Positions 23,137-33,256 of a DNA stretch of 64,000 nucleotides are shown one piece after another. Made by a program: the position numbers and the translations under genes. Source of the stretch: Bacteroides fragilis (lineage in GTDB: Bacteria > Bacteroidota > Bacteroidia > Bacteroidales > Bacteroidaceae); NCBI RefSeq assembly GCF_002849695.1, contig NZ_CP018937.1, positions 3,410,001-3,474,000 on the forward strand. The letters run 5' to 3'. A model generated the notes under the pieces. That model ran no database searches. It had not been told where the DNA came from and worked only from the letters and a program-made list of their open reading frames with translations. The stretch's first letter is position 1; the number at the start of each line of letters is the position of its first letter.

Positions 23137-25530
23137 ATGAACTACGCGGAAATTTGTATCATCAAACGAGATGGTAAAAGGGAGGACTTCTCCATCAGTA
23201 AAATCAAGAACGCTGTATCAAAAGCGTTTAGTGCCACAGGAATCAATGATGAACAGCAATTGATTGCTGACATCACGATGAACGTAATCGGACAATTTGC
23301 ATCTCCTACCATTACGGTAGAAGAAATTCAGGACCTGGTAGAAAAAGAGCTGATGAAGGTTCGTCCGGAAGTAGCCAAAAAGTACATCATCTACAGGGAA
23401 TGGCGAAACACCGAACGAGACAAAAAAACTCAGATGAAGCACGTGATGGATGGCATCGTAGCTATCGACAAGAACGATGTCAACCTGAGCAATGCCAATA
23501 TGAGCAGTCATACCCCCGCCGGACAGATGATGACATTTGCCTCGGAAGTAACCAAAGACTATACATATAAATATCTGTTGCCGAAACGTTTTGCCGAAGC
23601 GCACCAATTGGGAGACATCCACATCCATGACCTGGATTACTACCCGACAAAAACCACGACTTGCATCCAGTATGACATGGATGACCTCTTCGAACGTGGA
23701 TTCCGCACCAAGAACGGCAGTATACGTACTCCGCAAAGCATTCAAAGCTATGCTACCCTGGCTACCATTATTTTCCAGACTAACCAGAACGAACAGCACG
23801 GAGGTCAGGCCATACCGGCATTCGACTTCTTTATGGCAAAAGGGGTAAGCAAATCATTCCGTAAACACCTGGCATCATTCATCAGCTTCTATGTACAGAT
23901 GAACAAGGGTGAAGAAATAGAAGAAAAGGCTATCCGTACAGTGATTGCCGAACATCTGTCGTCTATCAAAGCATCGGAACTGGAACGCGAAACATTGCGC
24001 ATGGCCCTGACTGCCCTGCAGATCAATATCGACAAAGAACATCTGAACCAAATTATAGAGAAAGCATTTGTGCAGACTCAGAAAGATACGCACCAGGCCA
24101 TGGAAGGCTTTATCCATAACCTGAACACGATGCACTCACGCGGCGGAAACCAGGTGGTGTTCAGTTCGATCAATTATGGAACAGACACTTCGGCCGAAGG
24201 ACGCATGGTGATTGAAGAATTACTGAAAGCAACCGTAGAAGGGCTGGGTACAAGGGGAGAAGTGCCGGTATTCCCAATCCAGATATTCAAGATAAAAAAC
24301 GGAGTGTCGTATACGGAAGCCGATTATCAGAAGGCAATGACTAATTTCGATGCTGCCATGGAAGGGAAGATTAAGTTTGAAGCACCTAACTTCGACCTAT
24401 TCCTGAAAGCCTGCCACACTACGGCCAAAGCACTCTTCCCTAACTTCATGTTCCTGGATGCCCCGTTCAACCAAAACGAAAAATGGGACGCCAACGACCC
24501 GCAACGTTACCGTTACGAACTGGCCACCATGGGATGCCGCACGCGTGTGTTTGAGAATGTAGCCGGTGAGAAATCGTCTTTGGGACGCGGAAATCTTTCG
24601 TTCACCACGCTGAATATGCCGCGCCTTGCCATTGAAGCCCGTATCAAAGCGGAAAACATGACAGAAGACAAGCATAACAAAGATGCCGTTGAGAGAAAGG
24701 CTAAAGAAATTTTCATCGAATCGGTACACGAAATGGCTACCCTGGTAGCCGACCAGCTTTATTCACGCTATCAATATCAGCGTACGGCCCTGGCCCGCCA
24801 GTTCCCCTTTATGATGGGTAACGACGTGTGGAAAGGGGGGGCTGCCCTGAATCCGAACGAGCAAGTAGGCGACGTATTGCGTAGTGGAACACTGGGAATC
24901 GGTTTCCTGGGAGGGCACAACGCCATGGTGGCACTCTACGGAAAAGGGCACGGGCACGACCAGAAAGCATGGGATACGCTTTACGAAGCCGTATTGGAAA
25001 TCAACAAAGTGGCTGATGAATACAAAGCCAAATACAATCTGAACTATTCGGTACTGGCTACACCGGCGGAAGGACTGTCGGGACGCTTCACCCGTATGGA
25101 CCGCCGTAAATACGGAAAAATCGAAGGGGTGACAGACAACGATTATTATGTCAATTCTTTCCATGTGGATGTAAAAGAACCGATCAGCATTGTAGAGAAA
25201 ATAAAAAAAGAGGCTCCGTTCCACGCTATCACCCGCGGAGGGCACATCACTTATGTGGAACTGGACGGAGAGGCACAGAAGAACGTACGCGCCATTGCCA
25301 AGATCGTAAAAGTAATGTTTGACGAAGGTATCGGCTACGGTTCTATCAACCACCCGGTAGACACCTGCCACAACTGCGGATACAAGGGAGTGATTTACGA
25401 TAAATGTCCCGTATGCCAAAGTGAGAATATCCTGCGCATGCGCCGTATCACAGGTTATCTGACGGGCGACCTGAGTTCGTGGAACTCTGCCAAACGGGCA
25501 GAAGAGAGAGATCGCGTGAAGCATCTGTAA
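23137..25530 (+). CDS. nrdD: Anaerobic (class III) ribonucleoside-triphosphate reductase
   Basis: This 797-residue protein has an N-terminal ATP-cone ([20 protein letters not shown], residues 7-95) and a catalytic barrel with [29 protein letters not shown] and [10 protein letters not shown]. The zinc site is CHNCGYKG and CPVCQ. The glycyl radical lies in [10 protein letters not shown] near residue 773. It reduces ribonucleoside triphosphates under anoxia with formate as usual reductant for this type, after activation by NrdG encoded 7 bases downstream. The cobalamin riboswitch ahead implies reduction when vitamin B12 allows a cobalamin-dependent enzyme elsewhere to take over. Confidence 0.97.
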   Translation: MNYAEICIIKRDGKREDFSISKIKNAVSKAFSATGINDEQQLIADITMNVIGQFASPTITVEEIQDLVEKELMKVRPEVAKKYIIYREWRNTERDKKTQMKHVMDGIVAIDKNDVNLSNANMSSHTPAGQMMTFASEVTKDYTYKYLLPKRFAEAHQLGDIHIHDLDYYPTKTTTCIQYDMDDLFERGFRTKNGSIRTPQSIQSYATLATIIFQTNQNEQHGGQAIPAFDFFMAKGVSKSFRKHLASFISFYVQMNKGEEIEEKAIRTVIAEHLSSIKASELERETLRMALTALQINIDKEHLNQIIEKAFVQTQKDTHQAMEGFIHNLNTMHSRGGNQVVFSSINYGTDTSAEGRMVIEELLKATVEGLGTRGEVPVFPIQIFKIKNGVSYTEADYQKAMTNFDAAMEGKIKFEAPNFDLFLKACHTTAKALFPNFMFLDAPFNQNEKWDANDPQRYRYELATMGCRTRVFENVAGEKSSLGRGNLSFTTLNMPRLAIEARIKAENMTEDKHNKDAVERKAKEIFIESVHEMATLVADQLYSRYQYQRTALARQFPFMMGNDVWKGGAALNPNEQVGDVLRSGTLGIGFLGGHNAMVALYGKGHGHDQKAWDTLYEAVLEINKVADEYKAKYNLNYSVLATPAEGLSGRFTRMDRRKYGKIEGVTDNDYYVNSFHVDVKEPISIVEKIKKEAPFHAITRGGHITYVELDGEAQKNVRAIAKIVKVMFDEGIGYGSINHPVDTCHNCGYKGVIYDKCPVCQSENILRMRRITGYLTGDLSSWNSAKRAEERDRVKHL

Positions 25531-25537
25531 TAAAGTC

Positions 25538-26002
25538 ATGAATATACTTTATACATATCCGGAAACGATTGTCGACGGAGAAGGTATCCGGTATTCCATC
25601 TATCTGGCAGGTTGCCGGCACGGCTGTCCGGGTTGTCATAACCCGGAAAGTTGGAATCCGCAGGCCGGAGATGAATTGACAGAAAAGCGTCTGGACTGCA
25701 TCATCCGTGAAATCAATTCGAATCCGTTACTGGATGGCGTGACTTTCTCCGGCGGAGATCCCCTTTACAACCCGGAAGCGTTTCTTCCGCTTATCCGGAG
25801 GATAAAAGAAGAGACAGGACAGAATATCTGGTGCTATACAGGATATACGTACGAAGAGATTCAGGCAGATCCGGCACTGGCTGCCGTACTACCTTATATA
25901 GATGTATTGGTGGACGGACGCTTCAGACAAGAACTTTACTCTCCACATCTGGAATTCAGAGGTAGCAGCAATCAGAGGATTATCAGGCTGACATACACAT
26001 GA
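25538..26002 (+). CDS. nrdG: Anaerobic ribonucleotide reductase activating protein
   Basis: This 154-residue radical SAM enzyme has the cluster motif [15 protein letters not shown] (C-x3-C-x2-C), the [12 protein letters not shown] loop that binds SAM, and [12 protein letters not shown]. It installs the glycyl radical on NrdD. It follows nrdD by 7 bases and shares its riboswitch-controlled transcript. The length is normal for NrdG. Confidence 0.96.
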   Translation: MNILYTYPETIVDGEGIRYSIYLAGCRHGCPGCHNPESWNPQAGDELTEKRLDCIIREINSNPLLDGVTFSGGDPLYNPEAFLPLIRRIKEETGQNIWCYTGYTYEEIQADPALAAVLPYIDVLVDGRFRQELYSPHLEFRGSSNQRIIRLTYT

Positions 26003-26026
26003 AGGCGTATCGGAAGCAGAACTACA

Positions 26027-26104
26027 GATGACACAGATTTACATGGATTGCTGATTCATTTTGCTGATTATCAACAATAAAATCCAGTGTAAATCTGTGT
26101 CATC
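26027..26104. repeat. Dispersed Bacteroides palindromic repeat, copy 2
   Basis: GATGACACAGATTTACA (26027-26043) pairs perfectly with 26088-26104; further TGGA/TCCA pairing continues with a one-base offset. The loop includes GATTATCAACAATAAA, related to the centres of copies 1 and 4. It follows nrdG and may help end its transcript. Confidence 0.75.
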
Positions 26105-26204
26105 CGTATTGAAAAAGACTTCCGCTACATGCCTCGCTGAAATTCATGAATTAAAAAAACTTATATATCATTGTCCTCTCAAACCGAAGAAGCTTGACTT
26201 TGTT

Positions 26205-26212
26205 TACCTTTG
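26205..26212 (+). promoter_or_regulatory. -7 box for the MFS transporter
   Basis: TACCTTTG gives a start of transcription near 26219 and so decides for the ATG at 26238 rather than the longer frame opening at 26061. Confidence 0.65.
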
Positions 26213-26237
26213 TGGCAGTTCTTTTAAAAGGTTCTTT

Positions 26238-27644
26238 ATGGCTCAGCTTACACAAACTTCGGAAATTGACGAAACTGACGGTCTCCCCCTCCATCGCCGC
26301 ATCTGGGCAGTTGTCGGCATCTCTTTCGCCTTATGTATGTCGGTGCTCGACATCAATATCATCAATGTAGTACTCCCGACCCTCTCGCACGACTTCGGAA
26401 CTTCACCTGCGGTCACAACCTGGATCATCAACGGGTATCAGCTCGCCATTGTGATATCGCTGCTTTCGTTTTCGTCGTTAGGCGAAATATACGGATACCG
26501 GAAGATCTTTCTTTCAGGCATTGCCATGTTCATAGTCACTTCCCTGATATGCGCCCTCTCCCATTCGTTCTGGACTCTGACCCTTGCCCGCATTTTCCAG
26601 GGCTTCAGCGCCTCAGCCATCACAAGTGTCAACACTGCCCAGTTACGTACCATCTATCCCCGAAATCAGATAGGAAGAGGAATGGGGATCAATGCCATGG
26701 TAGTGGCCATATCGGCTGCAGCCGGACCTTCGGTGGCAAGCGGCATTCTTTCCATCGCCTCGTGGCATTGGTTGTTTGCCATCAATGTCCCTCTGGGACT
26801 TGCAGCCCTGATATTGGGATGCAAGTACCTGCCGAGAAAAGAAGAACGTTCCAACCGGAAATTCGATAAGCTCAGTGCCATAGCCAACGCTATCACCTTC
26901 GGACTGCTTATCTATACACTGGACGGATTTGCCCATCACGAGAAAAACGATTATATAGCCATCCAACTGGCTGTATTGGCCATTGTCGGCACGTATTATG
27001 TCCACAGGCAACTGAACCAGCCATCCCCTCTTTTACCGCTCGACCTGCTGGGAATACCTATCTTCAGGTTATCGATCCTGACTTCCATCTGTTCGTTCAC
27101 AGCACAGATGCTGGCTATGGTTTCTCTTCCTTTTTTCCTGCAAAACTCACTGGGATACAGCGAAGTAATGACGGGATTGCTGCTGACTCCATGGCCCATC
27201 GCCACATTGGTGACAGCACCGGCAGCCGGATACCTTGTGGAGCGCATCCACCCCGGCATACTGGGCAGTATCGGTATGGCCTTATTCTGCATCGGGCTCT
27301 ATTCTTTATCTACATTAACAGCAGATTCATCGGTCATCAGTATCATTCTGCGATTGATGCTTTGCGGTGCAGGTTTCGGTATTTTCCAGACGCCCAACAA
27401 CAGTACAATCATCTCTTCCGCCCCTACACAACGTTCGGGGGGAGCCAGCGGAATGTTGGGTATGGCACGGCTTTTAGGACAGACATTCGGTACAACGCTG
27501 GTTGCTTTACTCTTCAGTTTCGTAGTACACGAAAAAAGTACAGCGGTCTGTCTGATAGCAGGCAGCGGATTTGCTTTTGTCGCAGCAGTAGTGAGTAGTA
27601 TGCGGCTTTCACAACCTTCTACGTTAAAGACAAAAACTCAATAA
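26238..27644 (+). CDS. MFS drug-exporter-like transporter (DHA2/EmrB-QacA type)
   Basis: The protein has 468 residues with about 14 membrane segments. It contains VLDINIINVVLPTL in helix 1, the cytoplasmic GEIYGYRKIFLSG (motif A-like) loop and GFGIFQTPNNSTIISSAP in helix 11, all typical of DHA2 proton antiporters. It probably expels a toxic or amphipathic compound across the inner membrane. No TolC or membrane-fusion partner is adjacent, so it may work alone. It is convergent with phnW, 7 bases apart. The substrate is unknown. Confidence 0.88.
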   Translation: MAQLTQTSEIDETDGLPLHRRIWAVVGISFALCMSVLDINIINVVLPTLSHDFGTSPAVTTWIINGYQLAIVISLLSFSSLGEIYGYRKIFLSGIAMFIVTSLICALSHSFWTLTLARIFQGFSASAITSVNTAQLRTIYPRNQIGRGMGINAMVVAISAAAGPSVASGILSIASWHWLFAINVPLGLAALILGCKYLPRKEERSNRKFDKLSAIANAITFGLLIYTLDGFAHHEKNDYIAIQLAVLAIVGTYYVHRQLNQPSPLLPLDLLGIPIFRLSILTSICSFTAQMLAMVSLPFFLQNSLGYSEVMTGLLLTPWPIATLVTAPAAGYLVERIHPGILGSIGMALFCIGLYSLSTLTADSSVISIILRLMLCGAGFGIFQTPNNSTIISSAPTQRSGGASGMLGMARLLGQTFGTTLVALLFSFVVHEKSTAVCLIAGSGFAFVAAVVSSMRLSQPSTLKTKTQ

Positions 27645-27651
27645 TCATTCA

Positions 27652-28740
27652 TTAGTATTCAGTCTCTCTCACAACTTCTACCAAGCGGGCAAAGTCCTCC
27701 GGATGTACATCTCCGATGTTACCGATACGGAAAGTATCCGCTTTTGAGATTTTTCCGGGATAGATAACAAATCCCTTAGCTTTCAGAGCAGTATAGAAAT
27801 CTTTAAAATCGAATCCTGCTTTCGGGTAAAGGAAGGAAGTGATGATAGGCGACTGGATGGCATCATCGAGCAAAGTCTTGAATCCCAGCGAACGCATACC
27901 CTCCACCAATACCCGGTGATTCTCGCAATAACGCCGGTAGCGCGCCTCTACTCCTCCCTCTTCAATCAGTTCGGTAAGAGCTTGCTTGAATGCACGCACC
28001 ACGTGGGTGGGCGAAGTGAAGCGCCATTTGCCATGTCCTTTCTCCATTGTCTCCCACTGGTCATAAATATCGAGTGAAAGTGAGCGGGCAACTCCTTTGC
28101 AACGCATCAGCTCGGAACGACGGGCAATGATGAATCCAAAACCCGGCACACCCTGGATGCACTTATTGGCACTGCTGATCAGGAAATCGATTCCCAGTTC
28201 ACTGACATCCATCGGGATACCTCCGAAGCTGCTCATAGCATCCACAATAAGCTTCTTACCATGCATTTTCACGACATGTGCCAACTCTTTCAACGGATTC
28301 AGGATACCGGTAGTCGTTTCGCAGTGAACGAAAGCCACGTGAGTAATGTCTGAGTTATTGCTCAGGTAATCGTCCACATAGTCTACCGATACCTGTTCCG
28401 TTTCTTCAAAAGCAAGGAGATCATAGTCGATATGATAATATTCGGCAATATTTCCCATACGGTCACCATAAGCACCATTACTGCAAATCAGAAGTTTATC
28501 GTTCTTTCCGATGGCAGCACCGATAACTGCTTCCACACAATAAGTGCCGCTACCTTGCAAAAGTACGGAAGTGTACTCTTCCATATTGCGAGTGGCAATA
28601 CCTACCAGTTGTTTACGCATTTCCTCCACAATGTGCAGGTTATAATCCTCGTCCCATGTACACCAGTCGGTCATCATGGTTTCTTTTACGGTTTCTGATG
28701 TGGTAAGAGGTCCGGGAGTTAATAACAAATAAGGTTTCAT
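27652..28740 (-). CDS. phnW: 2-Aminoethylphosphonate-pyruvate transaminase
   Basis: A 362-residue class V aminotransferase that begins [20 protein letters not shown], with [30 protein letters not shown] and [15 protein letters not shown] (PLP Lys near 190), and [18 protein letters not shown] at the end. It converts 2-aminoethylphosphonate plus pyruvate to phosphonoacetaldehyde plus alanine. It lies 6 bases after phnX in one operon. The pair breaks down aminoethylphosphonate; in the reverse direction PhnW can also make it. Confidence 0.95.
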   Translation of the reverse strand: MKPYLLLTPGPLTTSETVKETMMTDWCTWDEDYNLHIVEEMRKQLVGIATRNMEEYTSVLLQGSGTYCVEAVIGAAIGKNDKLLICSNGAYGDRMGNIAEYYHIDYDLLAFEETEQVSVDYVDDYLSNNSDITHVAFVHCETTTGILNPLKELAHVVKMHGKKLIVDAMSSFGGIPMDVSELGIDFLISSANKCIQGVPGFGFIIARRSELMRCKGVARSLSLDIYDQWETMEKGHGKWRFTSPTHVVRAFKQALTELIEEGGVEARYRRYCENHRVLVEGMRSLGFKTLLDDAIQSPIITSFLYPKAGFDFKDFYTALKAKGFVIYPGKISKADTFRIGNIGDVHPEDFARLVEVVRETEY

Positions 28741-28746
28741 ATCGTT

Positions 28747-29538
28747 TTAAGAATTGAGTTTTGAATTAATAGTTTGAATCAGTGCGGGAAGTTCTTCGAT
28801 GCTACGAATGACGTAAGAGGCTCCCGCAGCCAGCATACATTCTTTGACTTCGGAGACACGGGCATCGAGTTCAGTTCCGGACAGACTGCCGGCCTCCTTC
28901 TCAGTAAGTGCCATTTCATTACTGCCCAACACGATTCCCACACTCCATACTTTAGCGTTGACACCTTCTTTGATGTCAGCAATGGTATCACCTACTTTAA
29001 CCACGGTATCGAGACACGGCACGCCCAGTTTTGTGAGATTCTCGAAAACCATATACGGAGCCGGACGTCCGGCAGGCAGCAGATTCGGAGTAGCACAATA
29101 GTCTACACGATAACCTTTAACCTCAGCCGCAGGTTGCACCACGTCCATCATTTCACGCGTATAACCGGTAGTAGAGCCTATCTTCAGTCCTTCGGCACGG
29201 AGTTTTTCCAAGGTAGGGATTACACCCGGAATAGGATCTGTGTACTCTTTCAGAGAAGCAAAAAGATATTTCTCAAACAGCCGGTTCAGTTCCACCACGT
29301 CTTCCTCCGTCCAGTCACGCTGATAGCGGGCAGTGAATTGCTCGTTCACTTCGGGCATAGTCAGCAGTTCACGAATGTGCTGAATCTTGGGCAACCCCAT
29401 CGGTTTCCGGGTTTGCACGACATCAATCGTCAGCCCTTTTTCGGCAAAGGCCTTGATGAAGGCGGCCACCGGAGCGAAACATCCGTAGTCGACCGCAGTT
29501 CCGGCCCAGTCCATAATGATACATTCAATCTTTTTCAT
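28747..29538 (-). CDS. phnX: Phosphonoacetaldehyde hydrolase
   Basis: This 263-residue HAD-superfamily enzyme opens MKKIECIIMDWAGTAVDYGC, where the Asp is the nucleophile. TGYTREMMDVVQPAA and KVGDTIADIKEGVNAKVWSV are later HAD motifs. It cleaves phosphonoacetaldehyde to acetaldehyde and phosphate through a Schiff-base Lys in the cap domain. A minus-strand TACATTTG box (29581-29574) with TTTG at 29602-29599 lies downstream of the longer frame's start at 29622, so the ATG at 29538 is correct. It is the first gene of the phnX-phnW operon. Confidence 0.95.
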   Translation of the reverse strand: MKKIECIIMDWAGTAVDYGCFAPVAAFIKAFAEKGLTIDVVQTRKPMGLPKIQHIRELLTMPEVNEQFTARYQRDWTEEDVVELNRLFEKYLFASLKEYTDPIPGVIPTLEKLRAEGLKIGSTTGYTREMMDVVQPAAEVKGYRVDYCATPNLLPAGRPAPYMVFENLTKLGVPCLDTVVKVGDTIADIKEGVNAKVWSVGIVLGSNEMALTEKEAGSLSGTELDARVSEVKECMLAAGASYVIRSIEELPALIQTINSKLNS

Positions 29539-29697
29539 TTTATATCTATTTTTCCTTGTTTTTGAATCCGGTGCAAATGTAGGGCATAGCGGACAGAGCA
29601 AAAATGAATTTGCAGGATTCATTTCATTTATATTCTGCAGGGTTCTGCTGAAATATTAATGTAACATTCATATCATGATTATATAATCCAAAAGTCA

Positions 29698-29705
29698 TAT
29701 ATTTG
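29698..29705 (+). promoter_or_regulatory. -7 box for the 29732 gene
   Basis: TATATTTG matches the consensus and predicts a transcript start near 29712, favouring the ATG at 29732 over the one at 29708. Confidence 0.55.
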
Positions 29706-29731
29706 CAATGCAAACAACGTGTCGATATACC

Positions 29732-30610
29732 ATGAACGAACTTGAAGAGATATACAAAAGAATAGAATACCTCCGTAACAACGGAGTGAAAATGAAGGAA
29801 ATAGCCGACTGGATCAATATGGCCCCCAGTGTGTTGTCCGCACTCTATTCGAGTGTACTTCCTGCTTACCTGAATCTGCAAAAAACCAAAACACAGGAAG
29901 AGGCACTGGACGAAGCACTGGCTTTGGTGAACAATGTGTCGAAAAAACGCCTGCTTGGCAATCTGAGCGGAATGAAGGAGCGCTTGTTCGACCTGGAACC
30001 CGATCAGGAAACAAACAACATGGGAAATACGTTCCTGAAACTCCTGGAAAAAGAAATGCAGGGGTCTGTAGAAGAAGTGTATAATTATAGCGGTACGTAT
30101 CTGAGTTACAGTCTCTCTTCATCGACTGACAGTCTCAAGGCAGAACCCTATCTGATCTGCGCATCAGAGAATAATGATTATGTCAAAGTAGGCATGATCA
30201 ATGCTTATAAATCGGTACATTGGGGAAGCGGCATCATCAGCAATCATCAAAACTCCTATCTGATGTTCAACGAACGGGAACTGCCACAGTTTGCCATGGT
30301 CACCATTTATCTGCAACTGCCACATTATGAATATCCCAACATGCTAAAGGGATTGTATCTATGCCTGGACTACAACCACAACCCGATAGCGCGGAGAATC
30401 GTCCTGGTGAAGCAATCGGACAGCACGGATATAGACGTATTTCTGAAAATGGAAGGCAGACTGATTCCCAAAGCGGAACTGACACCGGAAGAAGAGATCT
30501 ATTATAACTATACATGCCAGGAAGGCGACTACATAAAAACCTGTACAGTACCGTCACCCAAGTTGGATGAATCGGATCTGGAGAGAGAAAAGAAGATGCT
30601 GAAAATATAA
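29732..30610 (+). CDS. Hypothetical protein with N-terminal helix-turn-helix-like region
   Basis: The protein has 292 residues. An N-terminal stretch (MNELEEIYKRIEYLRNNGVK, then EIADWINMAPSVLSALYSSV) looks like a helix-turn-helix. A middle helical part is followed by a C-terminal half of mixed strands with the conserved-looking YLICASENNDYVKVGMINAY and GLYLCLDYNHNPIARRIVLV. No signal peptide or membrane segment is seen. I do not recognise the family outside Bacteroides; a transcription regulator with a ligand-sensing C-terminus is a guess. It is divergent from phnX and convergent with rseP, with a terminator between. Confidence 0.65.
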   Translation: MNELEEIYKRIEYLRNNGVKMKEIADWINMAPSVLSALYSSVLPAYLNLQKTKTQEEALDEALALVNNVSKKRLLGNLSGMKERLFDLEPDQETNNMGNTFLKLLEKEMQGSVEEVYNYSGTYLSYSLSSSTDSLKAEPYLICASENNDYVKVGMINAYKSVHWGSGIISNHQNSYLMFNERELPQFAMVTIYLQLPHYEYPNMLKGLYLCLDYNHNPIARRIVLVKQSDSTDIDVFLKMEGRLIPKAELTPEEEIYYNYTCQEGDYIKTCTVPSPKLDESDLEREKKMLKI

Positions 30611-30629
30611 AAAACTACCATTAACGATC

Positions 30630-30692
30630 ATAAACCACGAGCTGCAAGTATCCGCGGAATAATCACGCAATCACTTGCAGCTCGTAGTTTAT
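30630..30692. terminator. Bidirectional terminator between convergent genes
   Basis: Arms 30630-30649 (ATAAACCACGAGCTGCAAGT) and 30673-30692 pair at 19 of 20. AT-rich ends on both sides suit termination of the plus-strand hypothetical gene and the minus-strand rseP operon. Confidence 0.8.
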
Positions 30693-30712
30693 TTATAAGA
30701 TGTTACTTCCGT

Positions 30713-32068
30713 CTAAAAGAAGAACCTCAGTATATCATTGAAATTTGCCCAAATCAAGAGACCGAACAACAGGATCATACCCGTCATCTGTGCATATTCC
30801 ATAAATTTATCACTCGGCTTGCGGCGGGCAATGATTTCATAGAACAAGAACAGTACGTGTCCACCATCCAGTGCAGGGATAGGCAGGATGTTCATAAACG
30901 CAAGGATGATAGACAGGAAAGCGGTCATGTACCAGAACTGATGCCAGTTCCAGGTTGCAGGGAAAATACTGCCGATGGTTCCGAAACCACCCAACTGTTT
31001 GGCACCCTCCTTGGAGAAGAGATATTTCATATTACCCACATAACCTTTCAACGTCTTCACCCCCAACGCCGCACCGGCAGGGAATGATTCGAAAAAGCCA
31101 TACTCCTTCTTTATAACAGGAAGAAGCTGATCTGTATACAGAATAGCCACTACCCCCATCTTGAAAGCGGAGTCAGTGACCACAGTCAGCATATCTGTCT
31201 TTCCGTCGCGTACATAAGTCAACGTGATCTGGTGCGGATCGAGGCTATCTTTCTGTAATGCTGCTGCATTCTTTCTTCGGTCAGCCATAGCCATCAGGAA
31301 GTCCGAATAAGAAATCGACTTTCCATCAAGGGCAATGATACTGTCTCCCTGTTGGATACCGGCCATTGCCGCAGGTGAATTGACCATCACACTGTCTACT
31401 ACATAAGGAATGCGGAATTCAGCAAAACGAACACTGTCAGCCAACAGGCGTTGCATCATATCTTCGGGAATATACACAGAAGCCTTTTTACCCTCACGCA
31501 ACACGGTCACCTCACGAGCATCGGCAATCTGGCTAAGCATATCCGGGTCATAACGTACAAAGTCAACTCCATCGGCTGACAACAGAACATCTCCATCCTG
31601 AAAGCCGACAGCCTTAGCTGTTTCATTAAACTCCATACCCAACGGTGCCTGCTGCACGGGAACGTACTGATCTCCCCATTTAAACAGAATCATCGAGTAG
31701 ATGAACAAGGCCAGGAGGAAGTTGAACAACACGCCGCCTACCATAATCAACAGGCGTTGCCATGCAGGTTTGGAGCGGAACTCCCATGGTTGTTCGGGTT
31801 GTTTCATTTGCTCCGTATCCATTGACTCGTCAATCATACCGGCAATCTTGACATAACCTCCCAAAGGCAGCCAGCCGACAGCATATTCTGTCTCACTTTT
31901 TTTAGGTTTAAATTTGAATAGTGTGAACCAAGGGTCAAAGAATAAGCAAAATTTTTCTACCCGTACTTTAAACAGGCGGGCAAAGAGAAAGTGCCCCCCT
32001 TCATGAATGATGACGAGCAAAGATAAGCTCATAATCAATTGCAGGGCACGGATTAAAAATGTTTCCAT
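30713..32068 (-). CDS. rseP: Site-2 protease RseP (M50 zinc metalloprotease)
   Basis: The 451-residue inner-membrane protein has the zinc motif HEGGH near residue 22 (LVIIHEGGHFLFARLFKVRV). Two PDZ-like domains lie between residues about 120 and 310 (NSPAAMAGIQQGDSIIALDG is visible), and the second metal motif is NILPIPALDGGHVLFLFYEI near residue 400. RseP cuts membrane-bound anti-sigma factors and leftover signal peptides. It is the last gene of the tsaB-to-rseP run and lies 19 bases after dxr, a common pairing. Confidence 0.94.
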   Translation of the reverse strand: METFLIRALQLIMSLSLLVIIHEGGHFLFARLFKVRVEKFCLFFDPWFTLFKFKPKKSETEYAVGWLPLGGYVKIAGMIDESMDTEQMKQPEQPWEFRSKPAWQRLLIMVGGVLFNFLLALFIYSMILFKWGDQYVPVQQAPLGMEFNETAKAVGFQDGDVLLSADGVDFVRYDPDMLSQIADAREVTVLREGKKASVYIPEDMMQRLLADSVRFAEFRIPYVVDSVMVNSPAAMAGIQQGDSIIALDGKSISYSDFLMAMADRRKNAAALQKDSLDPHQITLTYVRDGKTDMLTVVTDSAFKMGVVAILYTDQLLPVIKKEYGFFESFPAGAALGVKTLKGYVGNMKYLFSKEGAKQLGGFGTIGSIFPATWNWHQFWYMTAFLSIILAFMNILPIPALDGGHVLFLFYEIIARRKPSDKFMEYAQMTGMILLFGLLIWANFNDILRFFF

Positions 32069-32087
32069 CAGATTATTTACAATTTAT

Positions 32088-33254
32088 TTATTTACAAATT
32101 AATTCACGGGCAATCCGGCGCGCTTCCGCATCGGTTGCCACATAGTCATCATAGGTAGGAGTCTGTACGAAAGATACCTGCCCCATGGTCTGTTCTATCA
32201 CATCACTCATGCCGAGGAAGCTGATTTCATCACGAAGGAAAGCAGCCACTACCACTTCATTAGCCGCATTGACAATGCAGGGCATATTCCCTCCCCTATA
32301 CATCGATTCGTAAGCCAAGGCCAGATTACGGAACCGCTTGGTATCGGGTTGCTCAAAAGTAAGGTTCGTACATTTCGAAAAGTCAAGCCGGTCAAAAGAC
32401 GAGTTGACACGATCCGGATAAGAGAAAGCGTACTGGATAGGCAGACGCATATCCGGCATACCCAACTGGGCCTTTACGGCTCCATCCTCGAATTGTACCA
32501 TCGAATGGATAACAGACTGCGGATGTACTACCACCTCTATCTGACTGGGATGTACTCCAAACAGCCATTTAGCTTCAATCACTTCAAAGCCTTTGTTCAT
32601 CATCGAAGCAGAATCAATGGTGATCTTGGCTCCCATTTCCCAATTCGGATGCTTCAATGCCTGCACCTTCGTCACGGTTTTCAGCTGATCCATGGTACAT
32701 GTACGGAAAGGACCACCGGAAGCAGTCAGAATTACTTTCTCGATCGGATTGCCCACCTCTCCGGCCAAACACTGAAACACGGCTGAATGTTCAGAATCGA
32801 CAGGAAGAATCGGTGTACGGTATTGCTGTGCCAACTGATTAATCAGCTCTCCGGCAACAACCAGCGTCTCCTTGTTGGCAAGTGCAATCGCTTTTCCGGC
32901 ACGAATGGCATTTATGGTCGGCTTCAGCCCTGCATAGCCTACCATAGCTGTCAGTACGATGTCGATAGGACCGGACTCTACAATCTGGCATAAAGCGGCA
33001 GCACCGGCGTAAACTTTAACAGGCAGATCGCTGAGGGCCTCTTTCAGTTGTACATATTTCTCTTCGTTAGCTATAACCACAGCCTCAGGCAGAAACTTAC
33101 GTGCCTGAGCTATCAGGAGATCTACCTTATTATAGGCAGTCAGTGCATAAACTTCATACAGTTCGGGATGCTCCTCGATAACCTGTAAGGCCTGTGTACC
33201 GATAGAGCCCGTAGAACCTAAGATAGCTATTTGTTTTTTCTTTATCTCGTTCAT
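32088..33254 (-). CDS. dxr: 1-Deoxy-D-xylulose 5-phosphate reductoisomerase
   Basis: The 388-residue protein shows the NADPH site AILGSTGSIGTQALQVIEEH, ALANKETLVVAGELI, LPVDSEHSAVFQCL (metal-binding Asp/Glu) and TIDSASMMNKGFEVIEAKWL. It makes 2-C-methyl-D-erythritol 4-phosphate, the committed step of the non-mevalonate isoprenoid pathway. The product pathway also supplies undecaprenyl phosphate for cell wall and capsule. It is 2 bases after the M23 peptidase gene and 19 bases before rseP. Confidence 0.97.
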   Translation of the reverse strand: MNEIKKKQIAILGSTGSIGTQALQVIEEHPELYEVYALTAYNKVDLLIAQARKFLPEAVVIANEEKYVQLKEALSDLPVKVYAGAAALCQIVESGPIDIVLTAMVGYAGLKPTINAIRAGKAIALANKETLVVAGELINQLAQQYRTPILPVDSEHSAVFQCLAGEVGNPIEKVILTASGGPFRTCTMDQLKTVTKVQALKHPNWEMGAKITIDSASMMNKGFEVIEAKWLFGVHPSQIEVVVHPQSVIHSMVQFEDGAVKAQLGMPDMRLPIQYAFSYPDRVNSSFDRLDFSKCTNLTFEQPDTKRFRNLALAYESMYRGGNMPCIVNAANEVVVAAFLRDEISFLGMSDVIEQTMGQVSFVQTPTYDDYVATDAEARRIARELICK

Positions 33255-33256
33255 TA

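Noticed and set aside
26061..26237. N-terminal extension of the MFS transporter
   Set aside because: A consensus -7 box at 26205-26212 lies inside it, and the extension is unlike the family start.
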